Assembly: GCA_041391225.1 (NCBI GenBank)
Contig: JAWKOL010000005.1
Location: 1-64,000, forward strand
Direction of reading: 5' to 3'
From: RI-153 sp041391225
Lineage (GTDB): Bacteria > Chloroflexota > Anaerolineae > Caldilineales > Caldilineaceae
DNA: 64,000 nt
The notes under the pieces: model-generated
Databases searched by the model: none
What the model was told of the DNA's origin: nothing
The model's input: only the letters and a program-made list of their open reading frames with translations
In this document: positions 50,052 through 58,639 of the stretch, one piece after another
Layout of the letters: each line of letters opens with the position of its first letter
Numbering within the stretch: the first letter of the stretch is position 1
Program-made: the position numbers and the translations under genes

Positions 50052-53000
50052 ATGAGTGCTCTTAGGGCGCCTGAACAGGCAGTCTTGGATCGATCCGCCT
50101 TTGTCGGCAGCGCAGCCGAGACACAAGAACTCGTAGCCGCGCTGCAAGCCGTGATCGAAGGAGAAGTCCGCTTCGACGGCTACAGCCGCATGTTGTACAG
50201 CACCGATGCCAGCCTCTACCAGATTCAGCCGGTAGGCGTGGTGATCCCCAAACATGGCGACGATGTGCAGGCCGCCGTCGAGGTGGCGGCTCGTTTTGGT
50301 GTGCCGGTGCTCCCGCGCGGTGGCGGCAGTTCTTTGGCCGGCCAGGCAGTGGGCGCGGCGCTGGTTATCGACACCAGCAAGTACATGGATCGCATCCTCG
50401 CCGTGGACGAAGAAGCCAGGACGGTGCGTACCCAGCCTGGCCTCACCGTGGGCGCGTTGAACCGTACCCTTGCGCCGCTGGGGCTGATGCTCGGCCCCGA
50501 TCCCGCCAGCGGTGACCGCGCCACCGTGGGCGGTTCGGTGGGCAACAACGCCACCGGCAGCCACAGCATCCTCTACGGCATGATGGCCGACAATGTGCTC
50601 GAAACCGGCGTCGTGCTGGCCGACGGCTCTCGTGCTCGCTTCGGCCCGGTTGATCCAGCCGATCTCCCGGCGCGGGGTCGCGGTGATTCGCTGGAAGCTG
50701 CAATCTACCGGCAAGTGCCGCAGATCGTCACCGACGCGCTGGACCAGATCCTGGCGCGCTGGCCGCGTCATTGGCGCCGCGCCTCCGGCTACAACCTCGA
50801 CCGCCTGGCCGCGCCGCTGCTGCCGCCCGAGGAACGACGTCGCCTCAGCTTCGACAGCCGCTTCCGGCCCGCTGTGGCCGATCCTGTGCGCCTGGATCGC
50901 TTCAACCTGGCCCAGTTGATCACCGGCAGCGAAGGCACCCTCGCCGCCATCACCGACGTGACGCTGCAATTGACGACGCGTCCGCGCAAGACGGGGCTGG
51001 CTGTCGTCCACTTCGACCGTCTGCTCGACGCCTGCGCTGCTGTTCCCGATGTGCTGGAGACGGAACCCAGCGCCGCCGAACTGCTGGACAAGATGCTGAT
51101 GGATCTGGCGCGGGCGCAGCCGGAGTGGGCTAAGAAACTGCACTTCGTGGCCGGTGATCCCGAAGCCGTCCTCCTGGTGGAGTACTACGGCGTCGATGAA
51201 AATGATCTGCGTAAGCGGTTGGCCGCGCTCGAAGATCACCTCCAGCGCCGCGGCTGGAAGGGCGCTGTCGTCCAATTGCTCGAACCGGGGCTGCAAAACG
51301 ATGTTTGGTCCGTTCGCAAGGCGGGGCTAAACATTTTGATGAGCCGCCGCGGCGATTTCAAGCCTGTCCCCGGCATCGAAGACGTGTCGGTGCCGCCCGA
51401 AACGCTGCCCAGCTATCTGGAACGTATCCTTGATTTCTGCCGAGATTCGGGCAGGGCGCCAGCGGTGGCCGTCTACGCCCACGCTTCGGCGGGCTGCCTG
51501 CACGTGCGCCCGTTGGTCAACACCAAAGACGCCGGCGGTGTGGCCATGTTGCAGGCCATGGGCGAATTCGCCTGCAACCTGGCGCTGGAGTACGGCGGCA
51601 CCATGAGCGGCGAACACGGCGACGGTCTCATGCGCAGCGCGCTCAACCCGCAGCTCTTTGGGCCGGAACTCTACCAGGCGCTACGCGCCACCAAGGCCGC
51701 CTTCGATCCCGATGCCCGCATGAACCCGGGCAAGATCGTTGACGCTCCGCCCATCACCGAGCACCTGCGCTACGGCGCCGACTACGCCACCATCGAGCTG
51801 AAGACCGTCTTCGATTGGGGCAGCGACGGCGGTTTTGCCCCCGCTGTGGAGATGTGCAACGGCGCCGGCGTCTGCCGCAAAACCGGCGCGGGGACAATGT
51901 GTCCTAGCTACATGGCCACCAAAGACGAGCACGACACCACCCGCGCCCGCGCCAACGGGTTGCGCAACGCCCTGGCGGGGCGCATTCCGCAAGAGGAACT
52001 CTTCGCGCCCGGCATGTACGGGGTCATGGATCTGTGCCTGGGCTGCAAAGCGTGCAAGAGCGAATGCCCGTCCGCCGTGGACATGGCCAAGATCAAGGCT
52101 GAGTACCTGGTCCACTACTACCGGCGCAACGGTCTTCCACTCTTTAACCGGCTTATGGGCCTGCTGCCGCAACTCAACGATCTGCTGTATCGGTTGGGAA
52201 AGCCATTCGTGCCCGCGGTGAACGCCGTCATGGCCTCGCCCATGTTCAAGCAGATCCAGCAGCGTATCGGCGTCCATCCCAACCGCACACTGCCCCAATA
52301 CGCCAGCGAACGCTTCAGCGACTGGTTCCACCGCCAAACACCCTATCGCAACCCGCAACCCGCAATCCGCAATTCGGTGATCCTCTTCCACGACACCTGG
52401 CACGAGTACAACTACACCGAATCTGCCAAGGCGGCGGTGGACGTCCTCACTGCTGCCGGGTACGATGTCTACCTGGCCGAAGGGCGCGCTTGCTGTGGCC
52501 GTCCGCTGATTACGGGTGGCCAGGCCGATAAGGCGCAGCCGTGGATCGATCACAATGTGGCATTGCTGGCGCCCTACGCGGCGCAGGGCATTCCCATTGT
52601 GGGCATCGAGCCGAGTTGCATCCTCACCGTGCGCGATGAGTATCTTTCGCTGGCCTCGGACAGAGAGCGGGCGGCCATTTTGGCGCAGAACGCCTACACT
52701 TTCGAAGAATTTGTGGTCCACGAAGCGGGGACAGGACACTTCGACGGCATTTGGCGTGACGCGCCGGGCAAAGTGCTGCTGCACGGTCATTGTCACCAGA
52801 AGGCGCTGGTGGGGAACGACGCCAGCATCACTGCGCTCAAGGGCGCCGGCTACAGCGTGAACGTGATCCCCAGTGGCTGCTGCGGCATGGCCGGCGACTT
52901 CGGCTACGAACTCGAACACTACGAGGTCAGCCGCGCCATCGGTGAGGATCGCCTACTGCCTGCCGTGCGCGCCGCGGGCGCGGACACACTTATCGTGGCC

Positions 53001-53111
53001 AGCGGTGTCAGTTGTCGACAGCAGATCGGGCATTTCAGCCAGCGTAAGGCGATGCACATGGCCGAGGCGCTGGCCGCGGCGTTGAAGGCGGGGTGTGGGG
53101 TGAAGGGGTGA
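50052..53111 (+). CDS. FAD-linked oxidase fused to Fe-S/CCG subunit (GlcD/GlpC- or D-lactate dehydrogenase-like)
   Basis: 1019 residues, intact. The N-terminal FAD-binding PCMH domain has PRGGGSSLAGQAVG (about 80) and GSVGNNATGSHSI (about 157). The FAD-oxidase C-terminal domain runs to about 560 with SGEHGDG. A ferredoxin-type region has CNGAGVCRKTGAGTMCPS (about 600) and CLGCKACKSECPSAVDM (about 660). Two CCG domains bear ACCGRPLITGG (about 815) and GCCGMAGDFGYE (about 940). Fused proteins of this kind oxidise D-2-hydroxyacids such as D-lactate or glycolate and pass electrons to the quinone pool. A heptamer repeat (52347-52374) encodes part of the linker before the CCG domains, and the stop lies in a GGGGTGA repeat. 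Confidence 0.93.
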   Translation: MSALRAPEQAVLDRSAFVGSAAETQELVAALQAVIEGEVRFDGYSRMLYSTDASLYQIQPVGVVIPKHGDDVQAAVEVAARFGVPVLPRGGGSSLAGQAVGAALVIDTSKYMDRILAVDEEARTVRTQPGLTVGALNRTLAPLGLMLGPDPASGDRATVGGSVGNNATGSHSILYGMMADNVLETGVVLADGSRARFGPVDPADLPARGRGDSLEAAIYRQVPQIVTDALDQILARWPRHWRRASGYNLDRLAAPLLPPEERRRLSFDSRFRPAVADPVRLDRFNLAQLITGSEGTLAAITDVTLQLTTRPRKTGLAVVHFDRLLDACAAVPDVLETEPSAAELLDKMLMDLARAQPEWAKKLHFVAGDPEAVLLVEYYGVDENDLRKRLAALEDHLQRRGWKGAVVQLLEPGLQNDVWSVRKAGLNILMSRRGDFKPVPGIEDVSVPPETLPSYLERILDFCRDSGRAPAVAVYAHASAGCLHVRPLVNTKDAGGVAMLQAMGEFACNLALEYGGTMSGEHGDGLMRSALNPQLFGPELYQALRATKAAFDPDARMNPGKIVDAPPITEHLRYGADYATIELKTVFDWGSDGGFAPAVEMCNGAGVCRKTGAGTMCPSYMATKDEHDTTRARANGLRNALAGRIPQEELFAPGMYGVMDLCLGCKACKSECPSAVDMAKIKAEYLVHYYRRNGLPLFNRLMGLLPQLNDLLYRLGKPFVPAVNAVMASPMFKQIQQRIGVHPNRTLPQYASERFSDWFHRQTPYRNPQPAIRNSVILFHDTWHEYNYTESAKAAVDVLTAAGYDVYLAEGRACCGRPLITGGQADKAQPWIDHNVALLAPYAAQGIPIVGIEPSCILTVRDEYLSLASDRERAAILAQNAYTFEEFVVHEAGTGHFDGIWRDAPGKVLLHGHCHQKALVGNDASITALKGAGYSVNVIPSGCCGMAGDFGYELEHYEVSRAIGEDRLLPAVRAAGADTLIVASGVSCRQQIGHFSQRKAMHMAEALAAALKAGCGVKG
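52347..52374. repeat. Heptamer array inside a coding sequence
   Basis: Four consecutive 7-mers, two CGCAACC then CGCAATC and CGCAATT, inside the FAD/Fe-S gene. They encode the linker YRNPQPAIRNS between the Fe-S region and the first CCG domain without breaking the frame. This is the same style of array as seen between genes. Confidence 0.75.
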
Positions 53112-53140
53112 CGGGGTGAATGTGTCACCCCCTCACCCCA
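53092..53140. repeat. GGGGTGA octamer-type inverted repeat at the dehydrogenase stop
   Basis: Units of GGGGTGAA/GGGGTGAC type on the left face TCACCCCC/TCACCCCA on the right with a short ATGTG loop. The gene's last residues (GCGVKG) and its TGA stop (53109-53111) are encoded by the left arm. Confidence 0.7.
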
Positions 53141-53142
53141 TA

Positions 53143-53270
53143 GGCGTTAAGTTGAGATCGAACGAAAGTGCCGGGGACTTCACGTTGGACGAGTCGCCAG
53201 GAGTGATGACCCCGTCTCGCTGCGACGAAAAGTCCCCGGCACTTGCTCGTATGGCGCTTATCTTAACGCC
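53143..53270. repeat. 128-bp inverted-repeat element, copy B
   Basis: Outer ends GGCGTTAAG (53143-53151) and CTTAACGCC (53262-53270). The inner 79-bp segment is at 53166-53244 with the same AAGTGCCGGGGACTT ends. The inner segment is the reverse complement of copy A, with about ten mismatches. The right outer end supplies the stop codon (TAA at 53265-53263) of the minus-strand hydrolase. Confidence 0.85.
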
Positions 53271-54120
53271 GATGCCCCCTCACCCGCTCATCCAGCCACT
53301 GCACAACATCTGCCAGTGGCTTTTCTTTGTCCAGATCGTTGTGAAGTTCGTGATAGTAGCCGGGGTAGGTGTAGAGTGTCTTGTCGGCGGAGGAGACGTG
53401 CTCGAAGAAGTCGACGGTGGCTTGGGGGACGACGAGCTGATCCGCCATGCCTTGCACCATGAGGATGGGAACGCCGATCTCGGCGGCGCGGTGGCTGACG
53501 AGTTTCTGTGTCTTGAGGATTTCCACGGCCCAGCGGGCGCTGCTTACTGGCACGTGCAAAGGATCTTCGTCAAAACGGCGCACTTCTTCGAGGTCGCGTG
53601 AGATGGTTGTGTTGTCACCGGGGCGACGGATGACGAAAGTGGGCCGCACAAGGTTCAGCACACGCATGGCCCGCACCAGCCACGGGTTGGGTGACGCCAA
53701 CAGCGCCGGCGCTGAGATCACATAAGCGTCGACGACCTTGGGGTATTCCAGCGCGTGGTAGAGCGCGATGAGTCCGCCCATGGAGTGGCCGAAGATGATC
53801 ACCGGTGTGTGTGGGCGTTCGGCGCGGGCCATCTCCACCATGTGCTGCACGTCGGGCAGGTAATCGGCGAAGTGCGCCACATGTCCGCGTTGACCGCCGG
53901 ATTGGCCGAATCCCTGGTGATCGGCAGCAAAGACGGCATAGTTCGCGGCCAGCAACACGTCGAATAAATTCGTATAGCGACCGCTGTGCTCACCCAGCCC
54001 GTGGACCACAACCACGCTCGCCTTCACATCGGCCACTGGCGGCGTGTACTTGCGATAAAAGATCTCCACGCCTGACGCCCCGTCAAAGCGACCGAATTCC
54101 TCGCGAAAGTCCACCTTCAT
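53263..54120 (-). CDS. Alpha/beta hydrolase, monoacylglycerol lipase/lysophospholipase-like
   Basis: 285 residues, intact. The oxyanion strand VVVHGLGEHSGRY (about 38) and HQGFGQS (about 71) precede the nucleophile elbow FGHSMGG (Ser about 113). The acid is probably Asp in MVQGMADQLV (about 225) and the His in GYYHELHND (about 257). This order matches the hydrolase_4 (monoglyceride lipase) family. It follows the GNAT-like gene on the same strand by 30 bp. The C-terminus GHRR and stop come from the repeat element at 53143-53270. Confidence 0.92.
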   Translation of the reverse strand: MKVDFREEFGRFDGASGVEIFYRKYTPPVADVKASVVVVHGLGEHSGRYTNLFDVLLAANYAVFAADHQGFGQSGGQRGHVAHFADYLPDVQHMVEMARAERPHTPVIIFGHSMGGLIALYHALEYPKVVDAYVISAPALLASPNPWLVRAMRVLNLVRPTFVIRRPGDNTTISRDLEEVRRFDEDPLHVPVSSARWAVEILKTQKLVSHRAAEIGVPILMVQGMADQLVVPQATVDFFEHVSSADKTLYTYPGYYHELHNDLDKEKPLADVVQWLDERVRGHRR

Positions 54121-54150
54121 TGCCGACCTCCTTTGCCACCTGCCACTTGC

Positions 54151-55111
54151 CTACAGACTAACCATCCACCGTTGCCACGGCGCTTCCTCCCAGTTGAAAT
54201 CGAGGGATTCGACGATTTCGCGACTGGCTTCCAGGTGTTCGCTGCTGAACGTGCGCAACCGAATTCGGCGCGCACTAGGCCCGAGTTGACCGGGCAGCGC
54301 GGCAAGCAGACCGCGTTCTAGGCTGCTGCCCCACAGTTCCGGTTTTAGAGCATAGGTAAGGCGCAATTCATTCTTCCAAAGATGCTGCTGCACAAAGCCG
54401 ATCTCTTCGTCCGCGTGCTCGATCAGGTAGAGCTTGGCGCTCTTCAGGGTTGCCCGGTGCATGGCGGCGATGGCATCCAGATCATCGGCGAAATCTTCTT
54501 CGCTGTCTTCTTTGGGGCGCACGTAGTCAATGCGCATCAGTTGCAGGGCGCGATCGCGAAAGTCGGGCGCGATCTGGATGGAGATTTTTACGTCGTCGGG
54601 CAGAGAAGGGTTTTCGGCCAGGGGACCGTCCGCTACTGCCTGCACCAGTTGGTAGTCGGGCAGCCACATGCCTTCCTCTTCGAGGACGGCTTTGATCGCC
54701 GGCGCCGAGTTGGAGAGCAGGCCAAAGTAGAAGTAGGGGTTCTCTTTGTGTTCTTCGAGCCAATCGAGGCCGTGGTTGAGCAGGGCGCGCAACACTTCCA
54801 CTTCGTCTTCGTTGGGTTCCTGGCCGATCATGGAGCGACGCAACGCCCAATCGAACGTACCCGCCAACGCCGCTGTACTGCAACACCAGGTAGCCCAGGA
54901 TATCGGCCGATCCCGATGCGTGGACGGCCACGAACGAGTCCATCTGCGATTGGAACATGCGTGGGCCGATAAGGTGTTGGAACATGATGCGTTGCCACCA
55001 ACTGCGCTTGAGCGAATCCATGCTGGTGGGATCGCTGCTGATGCCAGCGAACATCATGTCGATGGCGGTTTTCACCTGCTGTTTGTTTGCTTTTTCTACG
55101 ATTGCTGTCAC
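54151..55111 (-). CDS. Hypothetical GNAT-like protein (one frameshift)
   Basis: About 319 residues once joined. The start is GTG 55111, which overlaps the NUDIX stop in GTGA. The frame changes near 54860. The first part has VAVHASGSADILGYLVLQYSG, a beta-strand pair like a GNAT core. The middle has GLDWLEEHKENPYFYFGLL and the later part LIEHADEEIGFVQQHLWKNELRLTYALKPELWG. I do not recognise a specific family with certainty; the pattern of a weak first domain and a second strand set suggests a diverged acetyltransferase. Confidence 0.7.
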
Positions 55112-55632
55112 TTCCAGTGCTCCTGTGCAAGACGGACACACTCCTGCTCACTGGCAAACGTCAACTGGGCGAGCGCCTCCAAGGGCGTTCGCCAGGCGAC
55201 ATCGTCGACTTCGTAGCTGTCGCTGTTCAGATTGCCGCCAACCACATGGAGCAGGTAGAAGTCCACTCGTTTGATTACCAATTCGGGGATAACTCGACTG
55301 TAGGTGTCGACGTAACGATACTCGATGGTCTTCAGAAATGCCTTGTATTCGGTGACCAGCCCGGTCTCTTCTTCCACTTCGCGCATGGCCGCCTGCAACG
55401 GTTCTTCGCCTGGTTCCAGCCGTCCTTTGGGCAACTGCCACCGTTCGCCCTGATTCGTGGCGATCAGCGCGATTTGGATGCGGCTTTCTGTGCCTTTGCC
55501 ATTGGGGGCGATTTGATAGGCGACACCGCCGGCAGAATGGCTGCGTCTCGTGGTGCGCCGGCGGGTGTGGCTGGTGTGGAGCGTATGGCGATTGGAGCCG
55601 GACCTGGGCTTCTGCGGCGGTTTTTGCGGCAT
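55108..55632 (-). CDS. NUDIX hydrolase
   Basis: 174 residues. The Nudix box GRLEPGEEPLQAAMREVEEETGL (about 79-101) is complete, with the Arg-Glu and Glu-Glu residues for metal binding. The basic N-terminus (about 1-30, Arg/His/Thr-rich) is likely disordered. Homologues of this size hydrolyse diadenosine polyphosphates or other nucleotide diphosphates. ATG 55632 is 6 bp after the preceding stop, and its own stop overlaps the next gene by 4 bp. Confidence 0.92.
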   Translation of the reverse strand: MPQKPPQKPRSGSNRHTLHTSHTRRRTTRRSHSAGGVAYQIAPNGKGTESRIQIALIATNQGERWQLPKGRLEPGEEPLQAAMREVEEETGLVTEYKAFLKTIEYRYVDTYSRVIPELVIKRVDFYLLHVVGGNLNSDSYEVDDVAWRTPLEALAQLTFASEQECVRLAQEHWK

Positions 55633-55638
55633 GATCTT

Positions 55639-56163
55639 CTAGTGAGAGACGGCGTTGCGTGCGTCTACGTGCTGTCGCGGGCTGTTGGCGATGTGGATGG
55701 AGAGGGAGCGCGCCACCCGTTCCCAGTTATTGGGGGCCAGCGACAGCAAAGGCCTGGGCAGAAAGGCCGATGAGACAAACGCCAGCGCGCCGGCCATATC
55801 GTTGACGGGCCAGATCTGCGCAGCTTCGGTCAGCAGCGTTTGGGTTTCCACAAACTTGTCCAGCAGCACAAGCCAGGCGGCCAGCCCGGCATGGGCGCCC
55901 ACCGCCGACTGCATGGTGGGGCGGTCGCCGTTTTCGAAGCGGAAGATGACGTTGTCGTCCTGCCCCAGCCAGATCCGCTGCGGGGTGACAATGCCGGGGG
56001 AACGTTGGTGCTGCCCCCACGTGGCGAAACTGCGATGCAGCGGCAGCCGATCTCGCGCAGAGAGTTCTGGGCTTGTCTGCATGAATGGGCGACTGCCGGC
56101 GGGTGGCTGACCTACGGCGGTGAGTCCTTTGTTCTCGGTGAAGAAGTACCACTGATCGTTCAT
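55639..56163 (-). CDS. Hypothetical protein, function unknown
   Basis: 174 residues from ATG 56163 (MNDQWYFFTENKGLTAV), chosen because it overlaps the CorA stop (ATGA). No known motif. It has a Trp-rich start that looks like a GYF_2/uncharacterised fold and a helical C-terminal half (MAGALAFVSSAFLPRPLLSL). It is tightly coupled between CorA and the NUDIX gene. Confidence 0.75.
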   Translation of the reverse strand: MNDQWYFFTENKGLTAVGQPPAGSRPFMQTSPELSARDRLPLHRSFATWGQHQRSPGIVTPQRIWLGQDDNVIFRFENGDRPTMQSAVGAHAGLAAWLVLLDKFVETQTLLTEAAQIWPVNDMAGALAFVSSAFLPRPLLSLAPNNWERVARSLSIHIANSPRQHVDARNAVSH

Positions 56164-57182
56164 AACCATTTCCACTTACGAAAGTATCGCAGCAAGGTAG
56201 CAGCGATTGCGATGAAGACAGCCCACAGCAGCAGATACCCCCAGCGCCATGCCAACTCGGGCATATGCGTGAAGTTCATGCCGTAGACGCCGGCCAGGAA
56301 GCTGAGCGGGATGAAGATGCTGGTGACGATGGTGAGCACCTTGACGATTTCGTTCATGCGGTTGTTGGCCAGCGCCAGGTAGATGTCCACGGTGCTGTTG
56401 ACCAACGCCTGCATCCCGTCGACAAGGCCGGCCATACGCACCATGTGATCGTAGATATCGGCGAAGTAGGGGCGTGCGCCGGCTGGAATCACGCTGTATT
56501 CGTTGTTGGCAAGGCGATGCATCAGGTCGCGCTGCGGATTGAGCACACGCGAGAGGCGCAGCGCGCTGCTCTTGGCTGTGAGAATATCGTCGAGCAGGCC
56601 ATCTTGAGAGCCGCCGTCGCGCTGGAAGATCACATCCCCCAGGCGTTCCAACTCCATCTCGAACTGGTCGAGCAGACGCATAAAGCGATCCACCTGCCGA
56701 TCCAGGATCTCGTAAAGCAGCATGGCTGGCCCTTGGGCCAATCCCTCTGACTTGTGGAACCCTTCGTCTTGCCACAGCTCGTCGATGGAATTCATCTCTC
56801 GCTCGTGGATGGTCACCAGGAAGTTTGGCCCCAAGAAAATGTCCATCTCGCTGCTGGTCAGGTCCACCGGTTCGCTGCCGTAGTAGACGCTGTGGATCAC
56901 CAGGAAGAGATAGCGACGGTAATCGTTGATCTTGGGTACCAGGATGCTGTTGGCGGCGTCTTCGATGGCCAGCGGGTGAAAGTTGAACACCGTCTGCAAT
57001 ACGTCTTGGTATTCCGCTTCGGTGGGCGTTTGCATGTCGACCCAGAGCGTGGCGTTGCCTTCACGCACCGCGGCAGAAAGCTGTTCCTGCGGAAAATCAC
57101 GCACCAGAGTGCCACTGGCATGTCGGTAGAGGATGCGTATCATCGGCCTGTTCCGTTGCTGATCCATAGACGGCGATGGCAT
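56160..57182 (-). CDS. corA: CorA-family magnesium/divalent cation transporter
   Basis: About 327-340 residues depending on the start (ATG 57182, 57167 or 57143; MIRILYRHASG at 57143 looks most natural). The cytoplasmic alpha/beta domain contains HPLAIEDAANSILVPKINDYRRYLFLVIHS. The two C-terminal membrane segments are joined by the diagnostic YGMNF motif (about 305), followed by a basic end (RYFRKWKWL). Its stop overlaps the hypothetical gene by 4 bp. It is the first gene of a coupled operon. Confidence 0.92.
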   Translation of the reverse strand: MPSPSMDQQRNRPMIRILYRHASGTLVRDFPQEQLSAAVREGNATLWVDMQTPTEAEYQDVLQTVFNFHPLAIEDAANSILVPKINDYRRYLFLVIHSVYYGSEPVDLTSSEMDIFLGPNFLVTIHEREMNSIDELWQDEGFHKSEGLAQGPAMLLYEILDRQVDRFMRLLDQFEMELERLGDVIFQRDGGSQDGLLDDILTAKSSALRLSRVLNPQRDLMHRLANNEYSVIPAGARPYFADIYDHMVRMAGLVDGMQALVNSTVDIYLALANNRMNEIVKVLTIVTSIFIPLSFLAGVYGMNFTHMPELAWRWGYLLLWAVFIAIAATLLRYFRKWKWL

Positions 57183-57233
57183 ATGATACCACAGCGATCT
57201 GCTTTTGGCGATTGCTACAGGAGGAAATCGGCC

Positions 57234-58589
57234 TCAGTTTTTGCGGCGGCTGTTGTCTCTGCGTGGCCGCTGAGCGCCGAAGAATGCCGTAAAGCCGGCC
57301 AGGAATCCGAATGCCGTTAGCAGCGATATGCCCACGACGGCGATCAATGCAGCGCGCAGTACACCTGTGCGGTTGGGCGCGACGGGTGTTGGGGCAAACT
57401 CCGAACGCACAGAGCGCATGGCCAACGACTGTGTCAGGGGCTGCGTTTCGGTTAGGGTATCGAGGGGCGCTATGGCGTCTGTCTGCGCTGGGCCGTCGGC
57501 GTCGGTGAGCGGCGATGGGGTCGGCGAGGTTTGGGGCGCGGTGACCATCGATTCTGCGTCACCGGTCAAGACGTCGGCCTGCGGTGGTCCGTCTGTGCTG
57601 TCCACGGCGACCGACGGCGTCGTGGTCTCTGTCGGCGTTTCGGTGGCTGTTTCTGTGGTTGTCGCTGTAGTTGTCCACGTAGGTGTCCACGTGGGGGTGG
57701 GCAGGTTGGATGTGTTTTCGGGCGATTGTGGCGGCGTCTGTTGCTGTGTTGGATCGGTCACCGCGCCGGATTGGGGCGTGGGCGCGCCGATTATCGGGCT
57801 TGGCGTGGGTGTGATCGTCGGCGTGGGTTGGGTGGTGGCTGTAGCCACTATTGGCGTCGGCGTCCATGTCCATGTCCACGTGGGTGTGGGCGACGGGTAG
57901 GGGGTCTTGGTAGGGGCCGGCGGCAGCGGCGTTCCTGTGTTGGTGGGGGTTGCCGTGGCTGTGCCGGTAGGGGTGAACGTCCACCTGGGGGTGAGTGTGG
58001 GGGTCGGCGTGTGCGTGTCCGTGGGGACAGGCGTCTGCGTCGGTGTCGGCGTAGACGTCGGCGTCGGCGTCCAGGTGACCGTGTTGCCGGAGAGGCAGAT
58101 GTCGTCGTTGCGGATCGCTGTCAGCTCGTTTTCGTCGTAGATCCACGTCTCTTCGTCTACGAAGATCTGCTGCTGGCCCGAAATTGTGAAGGTGGCGGTG
58201 ATCACATAGGCATACTTTGTGCCATCGGCGACGGAGCGGTCGACCTGGAGAAAGCGCCACATGTCGCCGTCTGCTTCCTGCGTGCGTTCCGAAAGCTCGC
58301 TCAACTCGTCTTCGGGGACGAGGGGGCCGCGGATCTCGCCGAGCGGCGATGTGAACTGAGAACGCGCCAGCGTGAAGGCGTCTCCGTTGTCGAGTGTGGT
58401 GCGCCAGGCCAACAGGATCCCCTCGCCGGGGCGGTTGGACGCGGCAAAACAGAGGAATGGCGAGGCCGTTGGATCTTGCGCAAGCACGGTCTTCCCTGTC
58501 AGCCAATGGCTGAGCGCGACGGCGGCGAAGAGGAGCAGCGCCAACGGCAAAATGCGTATCGATCGATGCGTGTCATTGAACTTCATCAT
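57234..58589 (-). CDS. Secreted Thr-Pro-rich protein with C-terminal membrane anchor
   Basis: 451 residues. Signal peptide about 1-38 (ILPLALLLFAAVALSHWL, then VLAQ). A small folded domain (about 40-165) is followed by a Thr/Pro stalk of roughly 200 residues (repeated TPTP and TWTWTPTP), and a C-terminal membrane segment (VLRAALIAVVGISLLTAFGFLAGF) before a basic tail RPRRDNSRRKN. This is the layout of a surface protein held by a C-terminal anchor. No enzyme motif is seen. Confidence 0.8.
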   Translation of the reverse strand: MMKFNDTHRSIRILPLALLLFAAVALSHWLTGKTVLAQDPTASPFLCFAASNRPGEGILLAWRTTLDNGDAFTLARSQFTSPLGEIRGPLVPEDELSELSERTQEADGDMWRFLQVDRSVADGTKYAYVITATFTISGQQQIFVDEETWIYDENELTAIRNDDICLSGNTVTWTPTPTSTPTPTQTPVPTDTHTPTPTLTPRWTFTPTGTATATPTNTGTPLPPAPTKTPYPSPTPTWTWTWTPTPIVATATTQPTPTITPTPSPIIGAPTPQSGAVTDPTQQQTPPQSPENTSNLPTPTWTPTWTTTATTTETATETPTETTTPSVAVDSTDGPPQADVLTGDAESMVTAPQTSPTPSPLTDADGPAQTDAIAPLDTLTETQPLTQSLAMRSVRSEFAPTPVAPNRTGVLRAALIAVVGISLLTAFGFLAGFTAFFGAQRPRRDNSRRKN

Positions 58590-58639
58590 GCAAAGCCTAA
58601 CTGTTCAGTCGCCGCCTGTCAATGTGTTCTGATTCAGAT

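Noticed and set aside
49998..51296. 432-residue open frame on the minus strand
   Set aside because: It lies opposite the FAD-binding domain of an intact dehydrogenase and shows no family motif.
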